A stretch of DNA of 64,000 bases from Planctomycetota bacterium. Its GTDB lineage: Bacteria; Planctomycetota; Phycisphaerae; Phycisphaerales; SM1A02. Each line of letters starts with the position of its first letter. Position 1 is the stretch's first letter. The stretch lies in the NCBI GenBank assembly GCA_022562915.1, contig JADFOJ010000002.1, positions 53,907 through 117,906 on the forward strand, read 5' to 3'. Position numbers and translations under genes: made by a program. Below, one piece after another: positions 36,501 through 43,060 of this stretch. The notes below the pieces were generated by a model. It had not been told where the DNA came from. It did no database searches and saw only the letters and a program-made list of their open reading frames with translations.

Positions 36501-36758
36501 GTTGGCGTTCAGCACGTTGGTGTCACTGCTGGCGGCGAGGATCGACTGGAAGACGCTGTCGGTTCGAAGGCCCGCGGAGGTCGTCTTGAGATTGAGCAGC
36601 CGGGCATTGATGTCCAGGAACGCCGACTGCTGGTTCTGAAGGTTCGCCAGCCGGACCTGGAGGTTGATCTTCGGCCGGGACTCCAGCGCGAGGAGCTGAT
36701 CGATCAACGTCGCGGTGTCGATGCCGCTGATCAGCCCGATTCCGGTCGTGATTGACAT
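33555..36758 (-). CDS. fliD: Flagellar hook-associated protein 2, extra long
   Basis: This 1067-residue protein is the filament cap. It starts TTGIGLISGIDTATLIDQLLALE (FliD N-terminal domain) and ends in a FliD C-terminal domain with LLRTVQGPATGVESQFQFLSQVGIKVGANSNLTFDRNKFQEAL and coiled coil (RIEAFDDRLDRKRQRMERDF). Between these, from about residue 100 to 800, run repeated beta-rich units (such as GVARGKIQITDTTGT, GIGTGSFRITDGQGN) resembling flagellin hook-in repeats. Typical FliD has 450-700 residues. The length is a single open frame without breaks. Confidence 0.92.
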   Translation of the reverse strand: MSITTGIGLISGIDTATLIDQLLALESRPKINLQVRLANLQNQQSAFLDINARLLNLKTTSAGLRTDSVFQSILAASSDTNVLNANPVIGGRAQPGTFSFLVKQLVSTSQKITRGFTDTGLTPVGLTKLSFELGNGFVVNDTELADLNAGNGVARGKIQITDTTGTTTVDLTTATTVGEVIESINSSGANVTASASGDHFVITENTLGTLIISEVGTGTTAASLGIIENPSVLGVITGNDIRTLGGVTPLSSLNDGTGVLIVASNPDISITTRSDRVFNVDFGRIDNPIDPTTLIEDLNNGQGITTNPDSEEDIKFIDRDGTEHLIDLTGIVTVQDFMDRVSDQSQGKIVITVHADGDKFTVTDTTMGTGLLKVLGAGPLDTQSADDLGILETDGVDADMFDGTLIPNADNTPAATTLQQIVDRINNAIGDDLLPNAGDIVASIAPDLVSLQVEDTTGGGPPSGFTITSTTANPSAVRDLGLEGITPVSDIMNGNRLIAGLNSVLVRSLNGGNGLSGFTALDIIDRVGGSDSFSLDEDGSLSEIIALINASTMIDVTASINDAGNGLLITDNATAPTSNLIIEGDAAAELNIDTGGTGVASSTVRGDDLELRYVSNATAISQLNYGRGIGTGSFRITDGQGNQVIIEIDDQKNVFEIIREINGQAGLDVDILARINDTGDGIIIDNNQATGLIRVESISGTTARDLRLEGQATTEGGSINGSFEVEVTLNASDTLNEIIQAINDAGIPVNATVLNTGTGAIPFRLVFNSEIAGKDGDLLVDDDGFGLNLTTLSEASDSKVFFGSDDPTKATLIKRSSNTLTDVLQGVSIDLVAASDTAVTVTITRDTETIEDKIGDFVAAFNDSIQRIDQYDFFSVDTEQRGVLLGNSTTARIRGALLRTVQGPATGVESQFQFLSQVGIKVGANSNLTFDRNKFQEALQEDFDAVVELFTAFKGATTTTEQIAPGVTITKTTQTFSELGFGDLFDQLLDGLTNSIDGTVKLADESLQRQIDLTTDRIEAFDDRLDRKRQRMERDFTAMEIALARLQFQQGALFSLINNLAISQGLF

Positions 36759-36786
36759 CGATCGGTGTCCTCTGCGCCGGGGCTGC

Positions 36787-36966
36787 TCAGGCCGCTTCCC
36801 GCCGCCGCGAGTCGTCCTCGATTCGAACCCAGCCCGGCTGGTCGAGGCCCCTGCGCCGCAGGTCCAGCAGGTCGCACACCCACGCCGACAGCGTTCGCTG
36901 GAAGAGGCGCCGCGCCTCCGCGACGGATCGCTCGCTAGACATCAGACTGCGCGCGGACTCGTGCAT
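36787..36966 (-). CDS. Small hypothetical protein upstream of fliD
   Basis: This frame gives a 59-residue basic/acidic helical protein (MHESARSLMSSERSVAEARR then LFQRTLSAWVCDLLDLRR). An AAGGAG sequence is 13 bases before ATG 36966 and 7 before an in-frame TTG at 36972, so the TTG may be the start. It ends 28 bases before the fliD start on the same strand and is a candidate co-transcribed flagellar gene of unknown role. Confidence 0.45.
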   Translation of the reverse strand: MHESARSLMSSERSVAEARRLFQRTLSAWVCDLLDLRRRGLDQPGWVRIEDDSRRREAA

Positions 36967-37108
36967 GGTCAATGCAGGTCTCCTTGCAAACCACGGGCCA
37001 GAGAGGCGGTGCGTTGTCAGGTCGAACGACGCCGTCGGCAGGGGCACACAAGAGGTGTGATCGGCGGATTGACGGGGCGACTTGGCCGGAGTTTGCGCGT
37101 CCGGCGCA

Positions 37109-37132
37109 GAAAAGAGACCGGGAGTCTTTTCC
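37109..37132. terminator. Short copy D of the palindromic core
   Basis: AAAAGAGACCGGGAGTCTTT contains the AGACCGGGAG core and forms a small stem (AAAAGA with TCTTTT, GAC with GTC) with little loop. It lies 27 bases after the parB stop and would end its transcript. The rest of the long palindrome is missing, so this looks like a solo or truncated arm. Confidence 0.6.
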
Positions 37133-37158
37133 GGGGCCCCGCCTGAAGGTCCGATAAC

Positions 37159-38085
37159 CTAGAGTTCGCTGCCCTTGAATCCCAGCCGCTGCATCAGTCC
37201 GTCGAACTGGTCCAGGCTGTAGAACTCGATGGAGAGTCTGCCGGTGCCCTTCTTCTTGCCGGGGTGAACCCTGACCCGGGTACCGAGGTGATCGCTGAGC
37301 TGTCGCTCGAGATCGTGCCGATGCGCTGGCGCGGCACTGGTAGTTACCGTTTTCCTGGGAGGTCCGACCACTGAGCCGATCCGCTTGTCCAGCGTCCGGA
37401 CCGACCACTCCTCCCGGATCGCCAGCTCGGTCAGCTTCCGGCGGAGTGCCAGGTCCCCCACGGCCAGCAGCAGCTTGGCGTGGGCCTGGCCCAGAAGCCC
37501 GTTGATCACGGCGTCCCTGCAGAAGTCGTCCAGCTCCAGGAGCCTCAGCAGGTTCGTTACGGTCGACCGGTTCAGCCCGACCCGCTCGGCGACATCCTGG
37601 TGCGTCATGCCGTACTCATCGGTGAGCCGCCGGAATGCTTCGGCGCGCTCCAGCGGGTTGAGATCCTCCCGCTGGATGTTCTCGATGAGCGCCCATTCCG
37701 CGGCAGTCCGGTCGTCGATCTCCCGGACGATCGCGGGCACGGTCGCGAGACCGACGTTCTGCGCGGCACGCCAGCGTCGCTCGCCGACGATGATCCGGAA
37801 CCCCCCTGCCTCACGCGGCCTCAGGACAATCGGCTGCATGAGCCCGGCCGTACGGATCGACGCCGCCAGCGACTCCAGTGCCGCTTCGTCAAACCGGCGA
37901 CGCGGCTGGCGGGGGTCGGGGTGAATCCGGTCGATGGCGACCATCGTGAGGTCGCCGGCGGGCTCGGCGACCCGTTCGCCGATCGTCGTCTCCACCGGTA
38001 CAGGGGTCGACATGAGGCTCGTCAAGCCGCGGCCGAGGCGGCGGCGACCAGTCGTCGTTCGAGACGCGTCCTTGCGTGCTGTCAT
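37159..38085 (-). CDS. parB: ParB/Spo0J-type partition protein
   Basis: This 308-residue protein has a basic Ser/Thr start, then a ParB/Srx domain (DRIHPDPRQPRRRFDEAAL; GERRWRA at 101-107, the CTP-binding box region), DLNPLERAEAFRRLTDEYG, a helix-turn-helix (MTHQDVAERVGLNRSTVTNLLRLLEL) and a C-terminal dimer domain (GKKKGTGRLSIEFYSLDQFDGLMQRLGF). It would bind parS and load SMC or act with ParA. ATG 38085 has AGGAG upstream; the open frame continues 27 codons further. No parA is adjacent, but a ParA is encoded at 52.3 kb. Confidence 0.93.
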   Translation of the reverse strand: MTARKDASRTTTGRRRLGRGLTSLMSTPVPVETTIGERVAEPAGDLTMVAIDRIHPDPRQPRRRFDEAALESLAASIRTAGLMQPIVLRPREAGGFRIIVGERRWRAAQNVGLATVPAIVREIDDRTAAEWALIENIQREDLNPLERAEAFRRLTDEYGMTHQDVAERVGLNRSTVTNLLRLLELDDFCRDAVINGLLGQAHAKLLLAVGDLALRRKLTELAIREEWSVRTLDKRIGSVVGPPRKTVTTSAAPAHRHDLERQLSDHLGTRVRVHPGKKKGTGRLSIEFYSLDQFDGLMQRLGFKGSEL

Positions 38086-38404
38086 CGTTGAGGTCTCCTG
38101 GATGGTTGCCTGGCCCGGCGTTCCGCGCGGAACCGTCTCCGCGTCCGTGCCGGTTGGCCTCTCCATGCCGGAGCGCCATCCTAGCGGGCCGGCTCCGAGG
38201 CTGCACGCACAGAGTGCTGCCTCGCAAGGTTATCGGACGTTGACAGGGGGAGCATGGCAAGTGGGGGTGGGGGCGAACCCGTGAGACTGGGTCGGCTTTC
38301 CGGGCAGCGCCGCGCCGTTCGAAGCCGGCCTTGGGCCCTGTCTTGAGTCATGTAGATTCCTGGTCGATACGCGCACGATCGAGGTTGGTCAGGGGCGCAG
38401 CGGC
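38086..38404. other. Intergenic region between parB and the histidine kinase
   Basis: About 320 bases separate two divergent genes. I see no further gene, and no TTGACA/TATAAT pair in correct spacing on either strand. A TTGACA is at 38240-38245 without a matching -10. No parS-like TGTTTCACGTGAAACA dyad is present. Confidence 0.5.
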
Positions 38405-39238
38405 ATGAGCGAGCTTTCGGCAGTACCGGCGGAGGAGGGCGTCCTTGCCCGCCTCGAGAAGGCCCAGGGCGATCTGGACGCCCTGAGGAAAGAGCTCGAC
38501 CACACCTGCCGGCTCGCCACGCTGGGCACGCTCACCGCAGGCATCGCTCACGAGATCAACAACATCCTGACCCCGGTCCTGGCCTACGCGCAGCTGGCCA
38601 GGTCAAACCCCGACGATGCGGCCCTGCGGGCCAAGACCCTCGAGCGGACCATCGCCGGCGTTGAGTCGGCGTCGCGCATCACCGAGGCTGTTCTCGGTTT
38701 CGCCCGCAACGACGATGACGACGAGGCCGAGCATGCGGTCATCGCCGAGACGATCGACTCGTCGCTCGCGTGCCTGAGCCGCGATCCACGCCGCGACGGA
38801 CTACGGGTGGTGGTCGACGTCGACCCGGCCGCGACCGTCCGGATCAGGCCGCTGGCGCTTCAACAGGTGCTGCTGAACCTGATCCTGAACTCGGTGTCCG
38901 CTCTCCAGGGCAAGCCCGGGGAGCTGCGGATCCATGCCGAAGAACGTCCCGACGGGACCACGCTGATCCGGGTCCGTGACACCGGTCCGGGTATTCCCCG
39001 CGAGATCGAGTCGACGCTCTTCGAGCCGTTCGTGACCACTCGCACTCGCAGGCCAGGCACACAGTCGCCGCCCGCCCACGGCGGCTCAGGGCTGGGCCTC
39101 GCCGTCTGCCGACGGCTGGTTGAGAACAACGGCGGGTCGATCATGCTCGATCAGCCCACGGAACCCGGGCAGGGCGCCTCGTTCGCGATCTCCCTCAAGA
39201 CCATCGCCAGCGCACCAGTACCAAAGAAGGCGGCATGA
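38405..39238 (+). CDS. Sensor histidine kinase (soluble)
   Basis: This 277-residue kinase has a coiled-coil start (LARLEKAQGDLDALRKELDH), a HisKA motif in GTLTAGIAHEINNILTPVLAYA with phosphorylatable His49, and an ATPase domain with N box LNLILNSVSAL, G1 VRDTGPGIP and G2 GGSGLGLAV. No membrane segment or sensing domain is present, so it is probably cytoplasmic and takes its signal from a partner. No response regulator is adjacent. AGGGG lies before the ATG. Confidence 0.88.
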   Translation: MSELSAVPAEEGVLARLEKAQGDLDALRKELDHTCRLATLGTLTAGIAHEINNILTPVLAYAQLARSNPDDAALRAKTLERTIAGVESASRITEAVLGFARNDDDDEAEHAVIAETIDSSLACLSRDPRRDGLRVVVDVDPAATVRIRPLALQQVLLNLILNSVSALQGKPGELRIHAEERPDGTTLIRVRDTGPGIPREIESTLFEPFVTTRTRRPGTQSPPAHGGSGLGLAVCRRLVENNGGSIMLDQPTEPGQGASFAISLKTIASAPVPKKAA

Positions 39239-39433
39239 TCGAAGCTGTTGGCGGCATGTTCGACACTGAAGATCGAACTGCTGTCTTTATGCGCGAACGT
39301 GGGTAGTTGGTCAGTTTACGTCCGCGATCTTTCGCGATCGTGCAATAGCCCCACAAGGTCCTCAATTGACCATAGCTGATGAGCTACGCCAGCCGCTGGC
39401 AAGGGATCACTCAGCAAGTCCTCAAGGATGTTC
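39239..39433. other. Lower-GC intergenic stretch, possible gene remnant
   Basis: This stretch is visibly less GC-rich than the flanks. On the minus strand it reads as a protein-like sequence (ICNAFGQVENILEDLLSDPL, then WSIEDLVGLLHDRERS) that overlaps vapB, without a good start. It could be the 3' remnant of an inserted gene that arrived with the VapBC cassette; I cannot name the gene. Confidence 0.3.
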
Positions 39434-39492
39434 TCGACTTGCCCGAAAGCATTACATATAATCTGAACATCAGAAATACTGTTGTTCAGATT
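39434..39492 (+). promoter_or_regulatory. Promoter and operator of vapBC
   Basis: TCGACT (39434-39439), 17 bases and a perfect TATAAT (39457-39462) precede vapB. A perfect 10-bp inverted repeat, AATCTGAACA (39460-39469) and TGTTCAGATT (39483-39492), overlaps the -10 box and the start of transcription, the place for autorepression by the antitoxin complex. Confidence 0.65.
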
Positions 39493-39517
39493 TCGTGTAC
39501 CAAAACGAACACCGATT

Positions 39518-39799
39518 ATGACGACGATCAAAGTAGGCCAGCGCGGAACAATCATAATCCCAGCCGAGATCCGAGATCGGCTGGGGCTCACTGAGGGGTC
39601 CCTTGCAATCATTGAGGAGAAGGACGGTACTCTCCTGATCCGACCGGCGATCGCAGTGCCGGTCGAAGAGTACACCTTGCGCCGGAAGGCCCAACTGCTG
39701 CTGAATAACGCAGTCGATCGAGAGGACTACGAGCGCATCAGGGAGGAAGTCGTGCGGATGGGATTCAATCCCGATGACATTCGACATCGCAGACCCTGA
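39518..39799 (+). CDS. vapB: VapB-type antitoxin (SpoVT/AbrB fold)
   Basis: This 93-residue protein starts MTTIKVGQRGTIIIPAEIRDRLGLTEG, the swapped-hairpin DNA-binding fold of AbrB/MazE/VapB antitoxins, followed by a helical tail (RKAQLLLNNAVDREDYERI) that would block the toxin. It ends 14 bases before the PIN-domain gene, whose GAGGAG site overlaps its stop. It would bind the operator upstream and neutralise VapC. The segment is lower in GC than its neighbours, which fits acquisition. Confidence 0.88.
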   Translation: MTTIKVGQRGTIIIPAEIRDRLGLTEGSLAIIEEKDGTLLIRPAIAVPVEEYTLRRKAQLLLNNAVDREDYERIREEVVRMGFNPDDIRHRRP

Positions 39800-39813
39800 G
39801 GAGCTGCGCAGTT

Positions 39814-40272
39814 TTGTGGCGGGTGTTCTTGGACGCAAATATCCTGTTTTCCGCATCTTACCTGGAAAACAGTGGCCTCCGTCGGTTGTGGGAACTGGAA
39901 GATGTGGCACTCGTCACGTCGTCCTATGCCATCCAGGAGGCCCGACGGAACATCACGGCAACGCAGCAGATCGCCGACATGACGCGACTGCTGAGCAAAG
40001 TTGAAACCGTCGAAATCACTGACGAGGCTCCGAACCTCTTTCGAGAGGCTCACGGCCTGCCTGACGAAGACCAGCCGATCCTCTGGGCCGCGATCGACTG
40101 CGGGGCAACTCACCTGATAACAGGTGATCTACAGCACTTTGGCAAGCTGATGGATACCGACATCGAAGGAGTCAGATTATCCGGGCAAGCGATTTTGTTC
40201 GGCTGTGCAAAGCTCGCCGTAAATCCCGTCCCTCAAACTGACCCGCTACCCTCGGGCCGAAACGGCACGTGA
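39814..40272 (+). CDS. vapC: PIN-domain ribonuclease toxin (VapC-like)
   Basis: This 152-residue protein has the PIN fold: FLDANILFSASY with Asp7, an early Glu in SYAIQEARRN, and LPDEDQPILWAAIDCGATHLITGDLQHFG carrying further acidic residues of the metal-binding site. PIN toxins cut RNA. The start is a TTG ten bases after GAGGAG; it may also begin at a later GTG. It pairs with the antitoxin gene just upstream. A C-terminal extension (KLAVNPVPQTDPLPSGRNGT) is not typical and may be read-through. Confidence 0.85.
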   Translation: MWRVFLDANILFSASYLENSGLRRLWELEDVALVTSSYAIQEARRNITATQQIADMTRLLSKVETVEITDEAPNLFREAHGLPDEDQPILWAAIDCGATHLITGDLQHFGKLMDTDIEGVRLSGQAILFGCAKLAVNPVPQTDPLPSGRNGT

Positions 40273-40345
40273 CACCCTCGATGGCGATGCGCGTCAGGTC
40301 GGTGTGCAGGATACTTCACGCAGGTCCACCTGATATCCTGTCGCC

Positions 40346-40702
40346 ATGCCAGACGGGTCAGACGCAGCCCGGCGCTTGGAGCAACTGCGAGGCTGGCGAG
40401 CCAGGCCGGAGCCCGAATTGGCCGTCGGGCCGCTGATCGCGGCCAGGCTCGCCGACGCCCGGCGCGCCCAGAAACAGCTCGGGTCGTTCGTGGAGTTGTG
40501 GGAGTCGGTGCTGCCCGACGAGCTCGCCCTGCACACGAGGGTCACCGGCCTTCGCAGCGGCGTCGTTCACGTCACGGTGGACACCTCCGCGACCGCCTAC
40601 GAGCTGGACCGTTGCTTGCGCGAAGGCGTCGAGCAGCAGATGCGCCGCGCCTTCGGCAAGACGCTGCTGCGCGTCAGGATCACCGTCGGACGTGTGGGTT
40701 GA
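40346..40702 (+). CDS. dciA: DciA-like helicase loader (DUF721)
   Basis: This 118-residue protein has the DUF721 layout: an early helix, LGSFVELWESVLPDELALHTRVTGLRSGVVHVTVDTSATAYELD and an end RRAFGKTLLRVRITVG. DciA helps place DnaB replicative helicase at oriC in bacteria without DnaC. There is no clear ribosome site. Its 3' end overlaps the thioesterase gene on the other strand by 23 bases. Confidence 0.83.
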   Translation: MPDGSDAARRLEQLRGWRARPEPELAVGPLIAARLADARRAQKQLGSFVELWESVLPDELALHTRVTGLRSGVVHVTVDTSATAYELDRCLREGVEQQMRRAFGKTLLRVRITVGRVG

Positions 40703-41108
40703 CCTCCGCCGGCGCAAGTGCGTCCGGCAAAGGTCGGGGGTGACCGTCGGGATCGAGGCACACCACCGTGGTCGACGCGGTCGTGAGCAATCGGCCGTCC
40801 AGACGAAGCTCGTATGCGTGCTCGATCGTCGCGCGGCCGGAACCGGAGATCGTCGTCTCCAGGACCAACAGGTCGTCGTAGCGGGCAGGCCGCTTGTACT
40901 GCACGCTGAGCTTCACGACGGCGATCAGGACGCCCTGCCGTTCGAGGTCGCGGTAGCTCACGCCGCTGTCGCGCAGCAACTCCGTCCGGCCCATCTCGAA
41001 CCAGACCGGGTACGCCGTGTGATGGGCCACGCCCATCGGGTCGCACTCGGTGTACCGGACGCGGACTTCCAGGAGGCCGGTGCGTTTGGTGTGTGACGGC
41101 AGGGTCAT
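40680..41108 (-). CDS. Acyl-CoA thioesterase, YbgC/4-hydroxybenzoyl-CoA family
   Basis: This 142-residue hot-dog-fold enzyme has the family signature VRYTECDPMGVAHHTAYPVWFEMGRTELL with the catalytic Asp in ECDPMG. Middle strands VQYKRPARYDDLLVLETTI and STTVVCLDPDGHPRPLP follow. YbgC-type proteins act with Tol-Pal; no tol genes are near. ATG 41108 is preferred over an open frame of 38 codons upstream. Confidence 0.85.
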   Translation of the reverse strand: MTLPSHTKRTGLLEVRVRYTECDPMGVAHHTAYPVWFEMGRTELLRDSGVSYRDLERQGVLIAVVKLSVQYKRPARYDDLLVLETTISGSGRATIEHAYELRLDGRLLTTASTTVVCLDPDGHPRPLPDALAPAEVNPHVRR

Positions 41109-41241
41109 TGGTGCAACCGATAATAGAGAGGCAATCCGCAAAGAACGAACCGGGGACTTCGCCCGGCGGCCTCGATGACCGATTGAACTGGTCATGGCGC
41201 CCATCGGGGCCGCTCGCGCCACGCACCATGGAGATCACGAT

Positions 41242-41700
41242 ATGTTCGCCGCCGTTACGCTCCGCGAGATCATCAACGAGATGGCCGAGGTCGGGAACAA
41301 CCACACGGCCTTCCTGAATCGCAAGACCGGTGAATTGTTCACGATGAACCACCAGCAGCGGGCACTGCTCGAGAACGCCATGGCGAGTCACGATCTGTCG
41401 GATGGACAACACCAGGTTCGCGAGGCGATGGATGCCGGGGATCTGCTGGAACTGCCGTCGTCGTACCAGCACCGCGAGTTCTCGAGCATCGAGCGCTTCT
41501 GCGACTCAGTCCACGACCCGAAGCACAAGAAGAAGCTGCTCAAGGCGATCCGGGGCAAGAACGCCGTGACGAGTTTCCGGAGGCTCATCGGCAAGTTCGG
41601 AATCGAGCAGCAGTGGATCGGCTTTCGCAACCACCGGCTCGAGCAGATCGCCGTCGACTGGCTCAATGACAACGACATCCGATTCGACAAGGCGGCGTAG
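41242..41700 (+). CDS. UPF0158-like protein
   Basis: This 152-residue protein has the features of UPF0158: LREIINEMAEVGNNHTAFLNRKTGEL at the start, then a helical acidic middle, HREFSSIERFCDSV and RRLIGKFGIEQQWIGFRNHRLEQIAVDWL. The family has no established function; I would not assign one. ATG 41242 has GGAG nine bases upstream and is preferred over an ATG 16 codons earlier. It ends one base before the convergent mnmE stop. Confidence 0.75.
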   Translation: MFAAVTLREIINEMAEVGNNHTAFLNRKTGELFTMNHQQRALLENAMASHDLSDGQHQVREAMDAGDLLELPSSYQHREFSSIERFCDSVHDPKHKKKLLKAIRGKNAVTSFRRLIGKFGIEQQWIGFRNHRLEQIAVDWLNDNDIRFDKAA

Positions 41701-41701
41701 T

Positions 41702-43054
41702 CTACTTGCCGACGCAGAAGGTCGAGAAGATCCGACCAAGGACGTCGTCCGGCGAGATATCGCCGGCGAGCGCGGCGAGGTCGTCAAGGGCCAGCCGCAG
41801 GCCGGCGGCGACCAGCTCGGGGCTTGGCAGTGTCCGTTCGCGCCTGGCAGGCTCCACGAGGTCGATCGCGTCCTCCAGGTTGGCCCGGGCCGACTGCAGG
41901 GCGGCTTCGTGACGCGGCTGCAGCGCCAGCGCATCGGCGGCGAGGCTCACGGTGCGATCGGCGAGATGCTCGGCGATGTCGTCTCGAAGCCTGTCGAGCC
42001 CCCGGCCGGTGAGCGCGCACACGCCGCCGTCGCCGGGCGCGTCGGCGAGATCACACTTGGTTCTCACGAGGATCCCGTTGCCGGCCGGCACGGGCGGCGT
42101 CCGGACCGTTGCACCTGCCGGCACGCAGTGCAGCAGCAGGTCCGCCCCCGCGATCGCCTGCCTGGCGAGGGACTGCATCTGCTCATCGAGGCTGGATTCC
42201 GCGGCGGCGGTGCCGGCGAGATCGACGAGCATGACCTCGGCCGCCCCGTGCGGCGTGTCGATCGTCAACGGCTCGGTGAGCACGTCGCGGGTCGTGCCGG
42301 CGATATCCGAGACGACGGCCCGCGTGTGACCGAGCAGCGCGTTGAACAGCGTCGACTTGCCCGCGTTGGGCGCACCGGTCAGCACGACCCTGGGGATCGC
42401 GTCGAGTTGCTCGCTGCCGACGGACCGATCTAACACCACACCGACACGGTCGCGCGGCGGCGCGAGCCGCCGGAGCAGATCGCCGGGCGTGATCGGCACG
42501 ACGTCCTCCTGGTCGGAAAAGTCGATCCCCGCTTCGACAAGCGCCAGCGTTCCGGCGATCGAGTCGGCAAGTTCATGGGCCAGCACGCCCAGCCGGCCCC
42601 CGGCGAGCAGGCGGGCCGCCCGCAGTTGCGCGTCACTGCGGGCGGCGATCGTTGCGGCGACGCCCTCGGCCGCGGTCAGGCTCATTCGGCCATTGAGAAA
42701 GGCCCTGGCGGAGAACTCGCCGGCCTCGGCGCGGCGTGCGTGGAGGCCTCGAACCCGCCCCGATTGCAGGAGCGACTCGATCACCCGTTCCAGCAGCGCC
42801 GGGTTGCCGGGGAGCTGGATCTCCGCCGAGTCCTCCCCCGTGTACGAATGCGGCCCCGGGAACACCAGTACCAGGCACGCGACGTCGAGGCCGTCGGCCC
42901 GCAGCCGTGCCGGCCGGACGCCGCGGTCGCGTGCCGGGTTCCCGAGCAACGGCCACAGCAGCTCGAAGCACGCCGCGCCGCTGGCGCGCACGATGCCGCG
43001 CATCGACCGTCCGGGCGGGCTTGCCACGGCAAGGATGACGGCGGTCGTATTCAC
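41702..43054 (-). CDS. mnmE: tRNA modification GTPase MnmE
   Basis: This 450-residue protein works with MnmG to modify U34 of some tRNAs. It has the N-terminal folate-binding part with [20 protein letters not shown], the helical part [21 protein letters not shown], and an inserted G domain: [33 protein letters not shown] and RTKCDL. The end STFCVGK holds the C-terminal Cys of the family (usual FCIGK). The G3 motif reads DLAGT instead of DTAGI. Start is GTG, six bases after the yidC stop. The pair yidC-mnmE is a conserved order. Confidence 0.93.
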   Translation of the reverse strand: MNTTAVILAVASPPGRSMRGIVRASGAACFELLWPLLGNPARDRGVRPARLRADGLDVACLVLVFPGPHSYTGEDSAEIQLPGNPALLERVIESLLQSGRVRGLHARRAEAGEFSARAFLNGRMSLTAAEGVAATIAARSDAQLRAARLLAGGRLGVLAHELADSIAGTLALVEAGIDFSDQEDVVPITPGDLLRRLAPPRDRVGVVLDRSVGSEQLDAIPRVVLTGAPNAGKSTLFNALLGHTRAVVSDIAGTTRDVLTEPLTIDTPHGAAEVMLVDLAGTAAAESSLDEQMQSLARQAIAGADLLLHCVPAGATVRTPPVPAGNGILVRTKCDLADAPGDGGVCALTGRGLDRLRDDIAEHLADRTVSLAADALALQPRHEAALQSARANLEDAIDLVEPARRERTLPSPELVAAGLRLALDDLAALAGDISPDDVLGRIFSTFCVGK

Positions 43055-43060
43055 GGTGCG

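Noticed and set aside
38086..38404. Replication origin or parS site next to parB
   Set aside because: No TGTTTCACGTGAAACA-type dyad, DnaA-box cluster or AT-rich unwinding region seen.
39316..39675. 119-codon minus-strand gene overlapping vapB
   Set aside because: Reads like a protein in part but overlaps vapB, has no ribosome site and no recognisable domain; kept only as a possible remnant.
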